DNA of 64,000 bases, taken from contig JAHBXN010000006.1 of the NCBI GenBank assembly GCA_019636475.1, positions 124,001-188,000 on the forward strand. Direction: 5' to 3'. The notes under the pieces were generated by a model that searched no databases, was not told where the DNA came from, and was given only the letters and a program-made list of their open reading frames with translations. Numbering within the stretch: position 1 is the stretch's first letter; each line of letters starts with the position of its first letter. Positions 48,798 to 57,354 of the stretch are shown one piece after another. This DNA comes from Phycisphaerae bacterium. Its GTDB lineage: Bacteria > Planctomycetota > Phycisphaerae > UBA1845 > UTPLA1. Both the position numbers and the translations under genes were made by a program.

Positions 48798-50132
48798 ATG
48801 GATGCCGTTCAATTCGATCCGTCGAAAGCCCGTGAATCTCTGGTCCCGCTTTTGCCCTACCAGCGCGCGGCAATCGAGAATCCCGCACGTTTTACATGGA
48901 ATTGCTGGTCGCGCCAGTCGGGCAAAAGTTTCACATTCAGTTTGCGCCGGGTGATTCGAGGACTGATCCGCCGGCGCGATCAGATCATACTCTCGGCGGG
49001 CGAGCGACAAAGCCGTGAGGTCATGGAAAAGGTTCACCGTCACTGTCATGCCATTAATGTGGCATGCAGCCTGCAATCCGGCCGGAGTGTCGCGCCGGAG
49101 CCGTCGGTCGTTCGTGGGCTTGAGGCGCGGCTGCCCGGTGGCGTGCGGATCATTGCACTGCCGGCGAATCCCCTGACGGCACGCGGTTTCACCGGTGACG
49201 TGTTCCTCGACGAATTCGCGATGCATCGCGACGATGATGCCATATGGGCGGCATTGTTCCCTTCGTTGCTGCGGGGTAATGGCGAGCTGGACGTGGCCTC
49301 AACGCCGCGCGGACAAGGCAATCTCTTTCACCGGCTGATGAGTAATCCGCGATTCGACCGCTCAGTGGTCACACTGCTTCAGGCTGTCGATCAGGGGCTG
49401 GACGTCGATGCCGCCGCCATGCGCGCGGCCGTCGATGACGAGGCGATCTGGCGCCAGGAATTCTGCTGCGAGTTTCTGGACGAGCGCACGAGTTTCATGC
49501 CCTATGCGCTGATTCAATCGTGTCAGTCCGAGGAGCTTTCCACCTGGATCAATTGGGCCGCGCTTCAATCCGACGACGCCGAAGTGTTTGTCGGCGTGGA
49601 TGTCGGCCGCGTGCGCGATCTGACGGCCGTCTGGCTCTGGCGGCGGATTGGCCGGGTGCTGGAGACGGCCGGCGTGTGGGTCATGCGGGCCGCGCCGTTC
49701 ACCGAGCAGGAGTCCGCGCTGTGCGCGTTGCTGTCGCAGCGGTCGGTGCATCGTTGCTGCATCGACGCGACCGGCCTGGGTCGCCATCTGTCCGAGAGGC
49801 TCGCCGAGCGGTACGGCGGTCATCGGGTCGAAGGCGTCATGTTCACGCCGGCGGCGAAAAACCTGCTCGCCGGCGGCCTGCGCGTCGCGGCCGAGCGGGG
49901 ACTCCTCCGCATTCCCGCCGACGCGGAAGTGACGAGCGATTGGCACTCGATTGAAAGGAGCATGGCGGCTGCCGGATCGGTTCGCATCAGCGCCGAGCGG
50001 TCTTCCGGTGGTCACGGCGATCGATTCTGGGCGGCGGCACTGGGACTGCGCGCGGCGGAAGGAAGTATGCCGCCCGGCGCGGGTTTCCTCTCGGGCGGCT
50101 CCACGCGCTTCGGGCGATCCGGTGTGTGGTGA
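48798..50132 (+). CDS. phage terminase large subunit (Mu-like head module)
   Basis: 444-residue packaging ATPase plus nuclease. Walker A is SRQSGKS (residues 38-44), Walker B VFLDEF (135-140), coupling motif ASTPRG (167-172). The RNase-H-like nuclease domain keeps three acidic residues: Asp268 in VGVDVGR, Asp323 in CIDATGLG, and Asp408 in HGDRFWAAA. Both domains look intact, so it could translocate and cut DNA. It is shorter than Mu gp28. It starts 158 bases after the secreted nuclease-like gene and leads six further head genes in the same direction. No small terminase is seen beside it. Confidence 0.87.
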   Translation: MDAVQFDPSKARESLVPLLPYQRAAIENPARFTWNCWSRQSGKSFTFSLRRVIRGLIRRRDQIILSAGERQSREVMEKVHRHCHAINVACSLQSGRSVAPEPSVVRGLEARLPGGVRIIALPANPLTARGFTGDVFLDEFAMHRDDDAIWAALFPSLLRGNGELDVASTPRGQGNLFHRLMSNPRFDRSVVTLLQAVDQGLDVDAAAMRAAVDDEAIWRQEFCCEFLDERTSFMPYALIQSCQSEELSTWINWAALQSDDAEVFVGVDVGRVRDLTAVWLWRRIGRVLETAGVWVMRAAPFTEQESALCALLSQRSVHRCCIDATGLGRHLSERLAERYGGHRVEGVMFTPAAKNLLAGGLRVAAERGLLRIPADAEVTSDWHSIERSMAAAGSVRISAERSSGGHGDRFWAAALGLRAAEGSMPPGAGFLSGGSTRFGRSGVW

Positions 50133-50218
50133 CACGTATGCAACACTGAATTGGGTGGTCAATTTCTGGTCAGACGCCGGGGCCGCGCGAGCGGCTTGCC
50201 CGCGCGACGGAGATCAAC

Positions 50219-51505
50219 ATGAATGCAATCAGAAGGCTCGTAAATGCCCTGCGCGGGCGGCCGGATGCTCCGAAAGCGGGCGTACTGGCTGGTCGAGGAC
50301 AGGAGGATCTGCTTCGGGATTATCCGGCGGACGGACTGACCCCGCAGCGGCTGGTGTCGATTTTTCGAGAGGCCGATGGCGGATCCGTTGCCGCGCAAAT
50401 GGCACTCTATGAGCAGATGGAGGAAAAGGACGCGCATCTTTTCAGCGTCGCGAATACACGGCGGCTGGCGGTGACGGGGCTGCCGTGGGAGGTTGTGTCC
50501 GCGGCGGAGTTGCCGGGATGGGGTGCGGGGCGACTGCGCGGCGCGGATCGCCGGCTGGCTGATGCCGCCGCCGCGTATTGTGACGAGGTCTTGCGCAATC
50601 TGCCGGGGTTCGAAGAGAGCCTTGTTCACCTGTCGCTGGCCAACGGACGGAACATCGCGGTGGCGGAACTGGTGTGGGAGCCGTCGGCGTCGGGTGTTCG
50701 TCTGATGGAAATTGTGCCGGTTGATTTCAGTCGAATCACATTTGACGATCGGGGCGAGCTGCGAATGTTGACGGCCGACGCGCCGGTCGATGGCGTTGCA
50801 CCGCCTCCGTCGAAGTTCATTGTTCATGTTCCGCACGCCGTGTGCGGGCTTCCCGTTCGCGGGGGGCTGATGCGCGCGACGGCCATGGCCTATCTGGGAA
50901 AGCACTTTGCGATCAAGGACTGGCTGATTTTCGCGGAGGTGTTCGGGATGCCGGTGCGCATCGCCCGTTATCACCCGGGCGCGACGGCCGCCGAGAAGCG
51001 TGAATTGCTCGACATGCTCAGGCAGCTTGGCGCGGATGCCACGGGCATCTTCTCGAAGGCCGTGGAGATTGAAATCAAGCAGACTCGGCTGCCGGGTGAA
51101 ACCAACCTGTACGAGAATCTCTGTCTTTACTTCGACCGCGAAATCAGCAAGGCCTGGCTGGGGCAGACGCTGACCGTGGACACGACGCGGAATCGGGCAA
51201 GCGCCGGAGCGGCAAGTGTCCACGATCGAGTGCGGCGCGATCTGCGAGATGACGATCTGCGGAAGGAAGCTCGGACGATTCGCCGCGATCTGCTTGAGAC
51301 GCTGACGCGCTTTGAATTCGGGCCGGACGCGCCAACGCCGCATTTCCGCCGGATTCCGGATCAGGTGTCTTCGCCCGAACAACTGATTGCCGCGCTGCGC
51401 CTGGCAAGGGATATCGGGCTCTCGGTTCCTTCGCGCTGGGCAGCCGCCGCACTGGGGATTCCGGCAACGGACACGGAAGAAAAGGATCTCGCCGCTTCCG
51501 AGTAG
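50219..51505 (+). CDS. Mu-type portal protein (DUF935, gp29-like)
   Basis: 428-residue portal of the DUF935/Mu gp29 family, which forms the ring through which DNA enters the capsid. The family signature block is at residues about 214-256: RGGLMRATAMAYLGKHF, then KDWLIFAEVFGMPVRI, then YHPGA. Further on come YFDREISKAWLGQTLTVD (304-321) and VHDRVRRDLR. GGAG six bases before the ATG supports the start. It is somewhat shorter than Mu gp29. It follows the terminase with an 86-base gap. Confidence 0.92.
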   Translation: MNAIRRLVNALRGRPDAPKAGVLAGRGQEDLLRDYPADGLTPQRLVSIFREADGGSVAAQMALYEQMEEKDAHLFSVANTRRLAVTGLPWEVVSAAELPGWGAGRLRGADRRLADAAAAYCDEVLRNLPGFEESLVHLSLANGRNIAVAELVWEPSASGVRLMEIVPVDFSRITFDDRGELRMLTADAPVDGVAPPPSKFIVHVPHAVCGLPVRGGLMRATAMAYLGKHFAIKDWLIFAEVFGMPVRIARYHPGATAAEKRELLDMLRQLGADATGIFSKAVEIEIKQTRLPGETNLYENLCLYFDREISKAWLGQTLTVDTTRNRASAGAASVHDRVRRDLRDDDLRKEARTIRRDLLETLTRFEFGPDAPTPHFRRIPDQVSSPEQLIAALRLARDIGLSVPSRWAAAALGIPATDTEEKDLAASE

Positions 51506-51652
51506 AGTCGTCATGTGTGCCTTATTTGCGGCACTTCGATTTGGTCGGCGCGGAGATGCGGAGCGCCGAGCAAGCTTACGGACGGTGTCCCGCCGGGAAT
51601 GACCTGGGGGATCAGGTCAGAGCGGGCATGTTCATTTCAAAGGAGGCTGCTC

Positions 51653-52681
51653 ATGTCAGAAACACAGGAGGCGAATCGTGTGAAGGCGGGGACGGATTGC
51701 GTGAGGCTGGTGCTCGCGGCTTCCGGCCTTGAACCGGTGGCGAACGCGAAGGCCGGGATTCCGAGACGATTGCTGATTGTTCCCTGGGGCATGGTCGAGA
51801 GTGAGTCCGGCTCGTTTCTGTGCGATGACGAAGCCGCGCGATTGACGCTGGCGGCTTTCGCGGAGCATGGCGCGGATCTGCCGGTCGACTTCGAACATCA
51901 GACGCTCGGGGGTGAATACAGCTCGCCGTCCGGGCAGGCGCCGGCCGCTGGCTGGATCACGGGGCTTTCGGCGGTGTCGCCCGTCGAGGCCGGACGGCCG
52001 GGTCAGCCTGTTGCGCCGGGGCTGTGGGCGGACGTGACGTGGACCGGCATCGGCGCCGAGCGGCTGGCGAGTCGCGAGTATCGGTATGTTTCACCGGTCG
52101 CCCTGGTTCGGCAGAGTGATCTTCGGATCGTGGGTGTCCATAGCGTGGCACTTACGAACAAGCCGGCGATTGCGGGTATGCGGCCGGTGGTGAATCAGGC
52201 GCCATCGCCGGAGGATCCGAAGTGCGGACTCGACCCCGCTGATCCGACTGCCGCGCATCTCGCTGCGCTGCGGGTTGCATTGTCGCTGGATGCAACTTCG
52301 GATGCGGCGCTTGTGCTGCGGACCGCCGTCGGCCGGCTTCGGGCCCATCAGGGGGCGGAGGCGGAACGTGCGGCGGCGGACCGGGTTGCGTCGGCGATGG
52401 CGGCTGGAAAATTGACCCGGGCGCAGCGGGATTGGGCTTTCGCGCTGGCGCTTCGCGCGCCGACGGAATTCGATCGATGGGCTGAAGGCGCACCGGTGCT
52501 GGTGGCGGCGGGACGGATGTCATTGCCCGGGCGACGACCTGAAAGCGGATCATCGGGGCCGGATCGCACGACGGCCGCAGCGGCTCGTGCGGAGTGGCGA
52601 TCCAACCGGGTATTTCTGGAGCGGCTGTGTTCGGAGGATGCCTATGCGGCGGCATCTGTCCGCGGCGTGGTGCCGGGCTAG
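51653..52681 (+). CDS. Mu gpI-like capsid protease/scaffold
   Basis: 342 residues from ATG 51653, which follows AAGGAGG by seven bases. The N-terminal half (about 10-180) matches the Mu-like prophage I protein: DLPVDFEHQT (78-84), then EYRYVSPVALV (142-152) and HSVALTNKPAIAGM. The C-terminal half is helical and charged (AHLAALRVALSLDATSDAAL; ALRAPTEFDRW). In Mu the C-terminal part of I is also produced as the scaffold Z from an internal start; the same may hold here, but no internal start was verified. It follows the portal directly. Confidence 0.85.
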   Translation: MSETQEANRVKAGTDCVRLVLAASGLEPVANAKAGIPRRLLIVPWGMVESESGSFLCDDEAARLTLAAFAEHGADLPVDFEHQTLGGEYSSPSGQAPAAGWITGLSAVSPVEAGRPGQPVAPGLWADVTWTGIGAERLASREYRYVSPVALVRQSDLRIVGVHSVALTNKPAIAGMRPVVNQAPSPEDPKCGLDPADPTAAHLAALRVALSLDATSDAALVLRTAVGRLRAHQGAEAERAAADRVASAMAAGKLTRAQRDWAFALALRAPTEFDRWAEGAPVLVAAGRMSLPGRRPESGSSGPDRTTAAAARAEWRSNRVFLERLCSEDAYAAASVRGVVPG

Positions 52682-52770
52682 ACAGCGGCCGTCGCGGGGC
52701 GGCTGGAATGGAACGATGAAACAGGAACGAGTCATTGCTTTCCGGAGGAAGAAAGGCGGAGATTGTCATC

Positions 52771-53526
52771 ATGGCACTGATTGAGAATCGGGAACTGAAT
52801 CGTTATGTGGATCAGGAGCTTCGGAGTTTTGGTGTCGCAGAGTCGGCACGGGTCTTCAGGGGGGCTTTTGTCGGCATCGAGCGTGAATCGGGCTGCGTAC
52901 GGAATTTGTCGGCGGGCGATCAGTTCGCGGGCGTTGCCTACGAAGAGATCGACAACACGACGGGATTGGCGGGTGACCGTTCGGTTCGGGTTTACACGCA
53001 GGGCGATTTCGTCGTGCCGACGAGCCTTGTGAGCCAGGCGATCGTGGGGGCTCCCGTGTATGCGGCGGATAGTGAATCGACAACGACGCAGCCGGGCGCC
53101 GGCGCCAGCTTCATCGGTGTCATCATGGCGGTGCTCGGCGCGAGCTCCAGCGTGGTTCGAATCATGCCGGTGGGCGGATCGTTCGCCGAACTGGCGGTGA
53201 ATGTGCCGCTGGTCAGCTCAACCTCGGCGGCGTCAATGCACGCGGTGCTGATTCCGCAGCGAGCCATTCGCGTGATCAGCGCGCAGGTTTCGTTCCGGGT
53301 CGTGCCGGATCAGGGGAATCTGGATGTTGGCGTGGTGACGTCTGATCCGGATGAGATGGTGGATGCGTTTGCATTGTCGACACTGACGGCGAATACGCCG
53401 GTGACGCTGACGCTGGCGGATCGGAGTTTTGAGGCGGGTGTGCCGCTTCATGCGCGGGTCGGTCAGGCATCGAGTACGGCGGGACAGGGGGGAATGCTGT
53501 CGATTCGGTACGTCGAACTGCCGTGA
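52771..53526 (+). CDS. capsid decoration protein, DUF2190-like N-terminus with a C-terminal extension
   Basis: 251 residues from ATG 52771. Residues 1-135 resemble DUF2190 capsid-cement proteins: NLSAGDQFAGVAYEEIDNTTG followed by DRSVRVYTQGDFVVP and a short strand-rich core. Residues about 140-251 are an added beta-rich domain (VRVISAQVSFRVVPDQGN, SFEAGVPLHARVGQASST) whose family I do not recognise; it could be a surface-exposed or fibre-like piece. It sits between the gpI-like protease and the gpT-like capsid gene, where a head-decoration gene is expected. Confidence 0.65.
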   Translation: MALIENRELNRYVDQELRSFGVAESARVFRGAFVGIERESGCVRNLSAGDQFAGVAYEEIDNTTGLAGDRSVRVYTQGDFVVPTSLVSQAIVGAPVYAADSESTTTQPGAGASFIGVIMAVLGASSSVVRIMPVGGSFAELAVNVPLVSSTSAASMHAVLIPQRAIRVISAQVSFRVVPDQGNLDVGVVTSDPDEMVDAFALSTLTANTPVTLTLADRSFEAGVPLHARVGQASSTAGQGGMLSIRYVELP

Positions 53527-53620
53527 TGCCGGTCGACGGGTTGTTATGTGATTGTGGTGTGAATGCGGTTGTCGGGCGGGCGGACGGCCCGATTTGAGCG
53601 ATAGCAAGGAGACAGGGCGA

Positions 53621-54535
53621 ATGGCGATTATCAACACGGGTCTATTGACCAAGGGGCTTCGCGGCGAGTTCTTTAATCGATTCGATGGGACGAGGACGCA
53701 CTTTCAGGACTTGTCGACGCGGGTTTCGTCGGCATCGGATCGCGAAACGTATCGGTGGCTCGGGACGGTCCCGCAGGTTCGCGAGTGGGGAACAGGCCGC
53801 CTCGCGAAGGGACTGCGAACCGAGAGTTACTCGATTGAGAATCTGAAGTACGAGGCCACGCTTGAAGTTGACCGGGACGAAATCAGCGACGATCAGACCG
53901 GCCAGATTCGACTTCGTGTCGGCGAGCTGGCACAGCGAGCCGCGACACACAAGGACTACCTGTTGTCGCAGTTGCTGATTCAGGGTGAATCGGCCGGTCA
54001 CAACAGCTACGACGGCGTGAGTTTCTTCAGTGCGTTCCACGCGTCCGGGGCATCGGGCAATCAGAGCAATCTAATGACGTTCGATGCGACCGCGACCGAC
54101 GCGCCGACCGTTTCCGAATTCAAGGATGCGCTCCAGGCGGCGATCAGCCGGATGCTCACCTACCGGGACGACCAAGGCGAGCCGATGATGATGTCGGCGA
54201 GCGGTCTGGTGTGCGTGGTTCCGGCGACGATGCTGTTTACCGCGACGGAAGCGGTGAACGCTACGATCATCAACAATCAGACGAATGTGCTGGCCGGCAT
54301 CGCGTCCGTGGTGTCATTCCCGTGGCTCGCGGATGCGTCCAAATGGTACCTGCTGAAAACCGACGGTGTCGTGCGACCGTTCATTTTTCAGGATCGTGAG
54401 CCGATCGAATTCAACGGGCTGACCGAGAACTCCGACGAGGGGTTCCGCCGGGAGAAGTTCCTGTTCGGTGTGCGGGCACGATACCGGATGGCATACGGCT
54501 ATTGGCAGTATGCGGTGCGAACGGATTTCGTTTGA
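53621..54535 (+). CDS. Mu gpT-like major capsid protein
   Basis: 304 residues, close to the length of Mu gpT. AAGGAG precedes ATG 53621 by ten bases. It begins MAIINTGLLTKGLRGEFFNRF and carries the gpT pattern: ENLKYEATLEVDRDEISDDQTG, the DYLLSQLLIQGESAGHNSYDG region with FFSAFH, and VVPATMLFTATEAV, then RARYRMAYGYWQYAV near the end. It has an HK97-like fold by family. The shell would be built from this protein. No truncation or internal stop. Confidence 0.9.
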   Translation: MAIINTGLLTKGLRGEFFNRFDGTRTHFQDLSTRVSSASDRETYRWLGTVPQVREWGTGRLAKGLRTESYSIENLKYEATLEVDRDEISDDQTGQIRLRVGELAQRAATHKDYLLSQLLIQGESAGHNSYDGVSFFSAFHASGASGNQSNLMTFDATATDAPTVSEFKDALQAAISRMLTYRDDQGEPMMMSASGLVCVVPATMLFTATEAVNATIINNQTNVLAGIASVVSFPWLADASKWYLLKTDGVVRPFIFQDREPIEFNGLTENSDEGFRREKFLFGVRARYRMAYGYWQYAVRTDFV

Positions 54536-54559
54536 GCGGATTCCGTGGGAGGGGAGCCT

Positions 54560-54985
54560 ATGTCGTATCTCACGAATGCGGACATTGAACTGCGGCTGGG
54601 GTCGCAGCTTTACGTGGAACTGACGGACGACGCGGGAACCGGATCGGCCGATCCTGCGAAAGTGGAGGAAGCGCGACTGGGAGCGGAAGGCGAGGCTGAC
54701 AGCTATCTCGCGGGGCGCTATCAGACACCGGTGGATGCTTCGGCGGCGCCGTCGATTGCGGCTGTGCTGAAGTCGTTTGTGCTGGACATCGCCATTTATC
54801 GGCTGCATCGTCGAAAGCCGCCGGTACCTGCGGACGTGTCTCGATCCTATGTCGAGGCCGTGACATGGCTGAGCCGGGTGGCGTCGTCCGTGGCACACCT
54901 GCCGCTTGTTTCCGAGGCGGCCTCGTCCGCGCGATCGGCCGGGCCCTCGCGGGAGATGACACGGGCCGGATTGCGCGACCTGTAA
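54560..54985 (+). CDS. Mu gp36-like head completion protein (DUF1320)
   Basis: 141 residues, DUF1320/gp36-like. YLTNADIELRLGSQLYVELTDD opens the protein, followed by ARLGAEGEADSYLAGRYQTPV and VLKSFVLDIAIYRLHRRKPP. GGGAGGGG lies just before ATG 54560. Family members act at the head-to-tail interface or head completion. In Mu-like phages it precedes gp37 and tail genes; here gp37 follows and then the module ends. Confidence 0.88.
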   Translation: MSYLTNADIELRLGSQLYVELTDDAGTGSADPAKVEEARLGAEGEADSYLAGRYQTPVDASAAPSIAAVLKSFVLDIAIYRLHRRKPPVPADVSRSYVEAVTWLSRVASSVAHLPLVSEAASSARSAGPSREMTRAGLRDL

Positions 54986-55055
54986 GGTCGGCTGATCAAT
55001 CACGCCGGCATGGTCCGGGACGTGAGCGGACCGGCGGATTTGAATGGAGGGCGGT

Positions 55056-55892
55056 ATGTCGCGCCTGGGTGATTTTGAGAATTCGATCGTAGAGAGGCTG
55101 GGGACCGCTCAGATCGGCGCGACAGCCGCCTTCCGGACCGTCGAGGGGGCGAGTGGTGGGCGGAGACCGTGGAATCGGGAGGCTCTGGCCCGGGAGCGAA
55201 TGCCCGCTGCCTATGTTGCGTTTTTGGAGGAACCGACGGCTCCGGAAACACGGGCCATCCTGCGCGGACCGAGGTTCGCGGTGTTGATCGGATCGCGGTC
55301 GAGCCGTCTGGTGTCAGATCCGAGGCACGGTGACTCCGGCTCGGCGGGCGCGTTCGCGTTGATCGATGCGGCCCGCGGCGTACTGGACGGATTTGAAATC
55401 GACGGCGGACTGGAACTTGTCTGCCTTCAGGTTCGATTTGTCGAGGCGGACGAACGGTCGGTGGTTTATGAACTTGTGTATCGTATCGGAGCGATCGTTG
55501 AGGATGTGCCGTCGGCGGGACTGACTTTTGACGGATCGGCGATTCAGGGTGCCTTGAGCCGGATGTCGATGGAAGTCGGTCCGCAGAACGCCGAAGTGCT
55601 GGAGTATGTCCATCATGAGGGCAGGGCGGTGTATCGCATTTCGCTCGAGTCGGGCAGCCGGATCGTTCGGTGGATGGGTGAGTTGCGGGCGGAGTCACAG
55701 TCGGGCTTGAGCGCGGTCGAGGAGGGCATTGAGTCGGCGATCGGCAGTCTGGCGTCGGCGACGATCGAGGAAGCGGGTGTTCATACGCTGACCGGCTGCA
55801 CAATCACCTGGTTGGTTCGAAAGGGCCCGCGACTGGTGCGCGGGGGTCTGGTCGCGCAGCCTGCGGAGATCGTGTTCGTGCAGAAGCTGTAA
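55056..55892 (+). CDS. Mu gp37-like protein (DUF1834) with C-terminal extension
   Basis: 278 residues from ATG 55056 after GGAGGGC. The N-terminal ~155 residues match the DUF1834 type by length, position and pattern (ERLGTAQIG, VLIGSRS, LELVCLQVRFVEADE). The last ~120 residues (GLTFDGSAIQGALSR to the end) are not typical of the family and include ALSRMSMEVGPQ and a beta-rich end. In Mu-like phages gp37 is near the head-tail connector. It is the last gene of the head set: no tail genes follow. Confidence 0.7.
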   Translation: MSRLGDFENSIVERLGTAQIGATAAFRTVEGASGGRRPWNREALARERMPAAYVAFLEEPTAPETRAILRGPRFAVLIGSRSSRLVSDPRHGDSGSAGAFALIDAARGVLDGFEIDGGLELVCLQVRFVEADERSVVYELVYRIGAIVEDVPSAGLTFDGSAIQGALSRMSMEVGPQNAEVLEYVHHEGRAVYRISLESGSRIVRWMGELRAESQSGLSAVEEGIESAIGSLASATIEEAGVHTLTGCTITWLVRKGPRLVRGGLVAQPAEIVFVQKL

Positions 55893-55986
55893 TTCCGGGA
55901 CCGCGGCGTTCGGTACGGCGCCCGTGCGGTCAAGCGGCCTTCCGGGCTACAATGCGGGCGTGGAAGATTCACGGACAAGCGGGGCG

Positions 55987-56829
55987 ATGAACCGGGGTGG
56001 GCTGATTCGGCTCACACGGGAGATTCGATTTTCGATCGACCGCGACTGGGCGATGGTCGCACACGGCGAAGACGGTTTTGCGCGGGCGCATCCGATTTCG
56101 AACTCATGGGGCGGCTGGCCGTCGGCGGTCGGTATCGCCCCTTTTCTTGTTCTGCGCGTGACGGTCTGCGGGACACCGAACGCGACGACGGGCTATCTCA
56201 TCAACATACAGGAACTGGACCGGCTGTTGCGGATTCATGCGATTCCGCTAACGGCATCGCGGCTTTCGACGATCGGCGCGAAGCTGACGGGCGAGTCTCT
56301 CGTGCGCGGAATTGCGCAGGCGCTTCGGGCGGCGATGGCGGAGGGCTGCGAACTGAAGGCGCTGCGCCTGTGGACGACGCCGTATCTGTCGTGCTCGGTT
56401 CGTTCGGAGGATTTCGACATGGTGGAGTTGACGCAATGCTTCGAGTTTTCGGCATCGCATCGTCTGCATGTGCCGACGATGTCGGATGAGCAGAACCGGG
56501 CATGCTTCGGCAAGTGCAACAATCCGAACGGACATGGTCACAACTATCAGGTTGAGGTGACAGTCGCTCGTCATATCATGTCGGAGGACGGCACGGTGCT
56601 TCCGCTTCCGCGATTTGAGGCCGTCGTGAAGGAGGCGGTCATCGATCGACTGGATCACACGCATTTGAATTCCGATGTGGCGGAATTCGCGTCGTTGAAT
56701 CCGTCGGTGGAGAACATCGCGCGGGTTATCTGGGGGTATCTTGAGGGCAGGCTTTCGCCTGCCGTGCTACATCGTGTTCGTGTGTGGGAGACCGCGAAAA
56801 CGTATGCGGAGTATCAAGGGGGCGACTGA
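55987..56829 (+). CDS. tandem 6-pyruvoyl-tetrahydropterin synthase / QueD-like protein
   Basis: 280 residues made of two PTPS-like halves. The C-terminal half (about 145-280) keeps the complete active site: zinc ligands His158 (FSASHRL), His183 and His185 (NGHGHNY), catalytic Cys177, Asp223-His224 (RLDHTHLN) and Glu268 (ETAKTYAEY). The N-terminal half (about 8-135) has the same strand order but no zinc His and reads as degenerate. The family makes 6-pyruvoyl- or 6-carboxy-tetrahydropterin, the latter for 7-deazaguanines. It is 94 bases after the gp37-like gene on the same strand. Confidence 0.85.
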   Translation: MNRGGLIRLTREIRFSIDRDWAMVAHGEDGFARAHPISNSWGGWPSAVGIAPFLVLRVTVCGTPNATTGYLINIQELDRLLRIHAIPLTASRLSTIGAKLTGESLVRGIAQALRAAMAEGCELKALRLWTTPYLSCSVRSEDFDMVELTQCFEFSASHRLHVPTMSDEQNRACFGKCNNPNGHGHNYQVEVTVARHIMSEDGTVLPLPRFEAVVKEAVIDRLDHTHLNSDVAEFASLNPSVENIARVIWGYLEGRLSPAVLHRVRVWETAKTYAEYQGGD

Positions 56830-56841
56830 GTCCTGCCGGAA

Positions 56842-57354
56842 TCACGCCGGGGCTTGTGACGCGGCCGTTGGGTGTTGAGGCGGTCGCTGCCCGCTTGATG
56901 TCGCATTCCTGTCACCGAACGCGAGATCGGCTATGACGGCGATTCGGGTCACGGCGTGGCGGCGCAGGGAGCCGATCGTCAGCCTTTCGAGCCATCGCGC
57001 GGCGTGGCGTTCGAAGTTTTCGCGGCTGAAGAGCAGGGCGGCGGGCTGCGGCACATTGACTGACCGGGCGAACGCGCGAAGCAGGAATCGGTCAGAGAGC
57101 CGAACGCCCATTTTCTTGAGCACGGTATCGAAGAGTTTCAGCGGGTGTGCCGGCGAGGATCGCCCGGCCTTGATTCGTGTTCGCAATGCCTGGACGACAA
57201 AGACCAGCAGGACAATGGATACGGGAATGAGGATGGCAACGATCACGCCGGTGACCTGCGTGGGATCGGTCTGTCGGTCGTTGAATCCGCCGCGTATGGC
57301 GCTGAGGCGCTCTTCGATTTTGGATTGTGCGAGCAGCAGTGGGGCGGGGTTCAT
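56842..57354 (-). CDS. single-span membrane protein, partner of HEAT-repeat gene
   Basis: 170 residues with one membrane segment at about residues 34-56 (VTGVIVAILIPVSIVLLVFVV) and a basic cytoplasmic part containing LKLFDTVLKKMGVRLSDRFLLRAFARS. The start codon overlaps the HEAT-repeat gene stop by four bases (ATGA), so the two are translationally coupled. No domain is recognised. It may dock the HEAT-repeat protein at the inner membrane; this follows only from the coupling. Confidence 0.6.
   Translation of the reverse strand: MNPAPLLLAQSKIEERLSAIRGGFNDRQTDPTQVTGVIVAILIPVSIVLLVFVVQALRTRIKAGRSSPAHPLKLFDTVLKKMGVRLSDRFLLRAFARSVNVPQPAALLFSRENFERHAARWLERLTIGSLRRHAVTRIAVIADLAFGDRNATSSGQRPPQHPTAASQAPA

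Noticed and set aside
48798-55892. Calling the region a complete prophage
   Set aside because: No integrase or transposase, regulator, lysis, tail or attachment repeats could be seen, and host genes lie on both sides within 160 bases.
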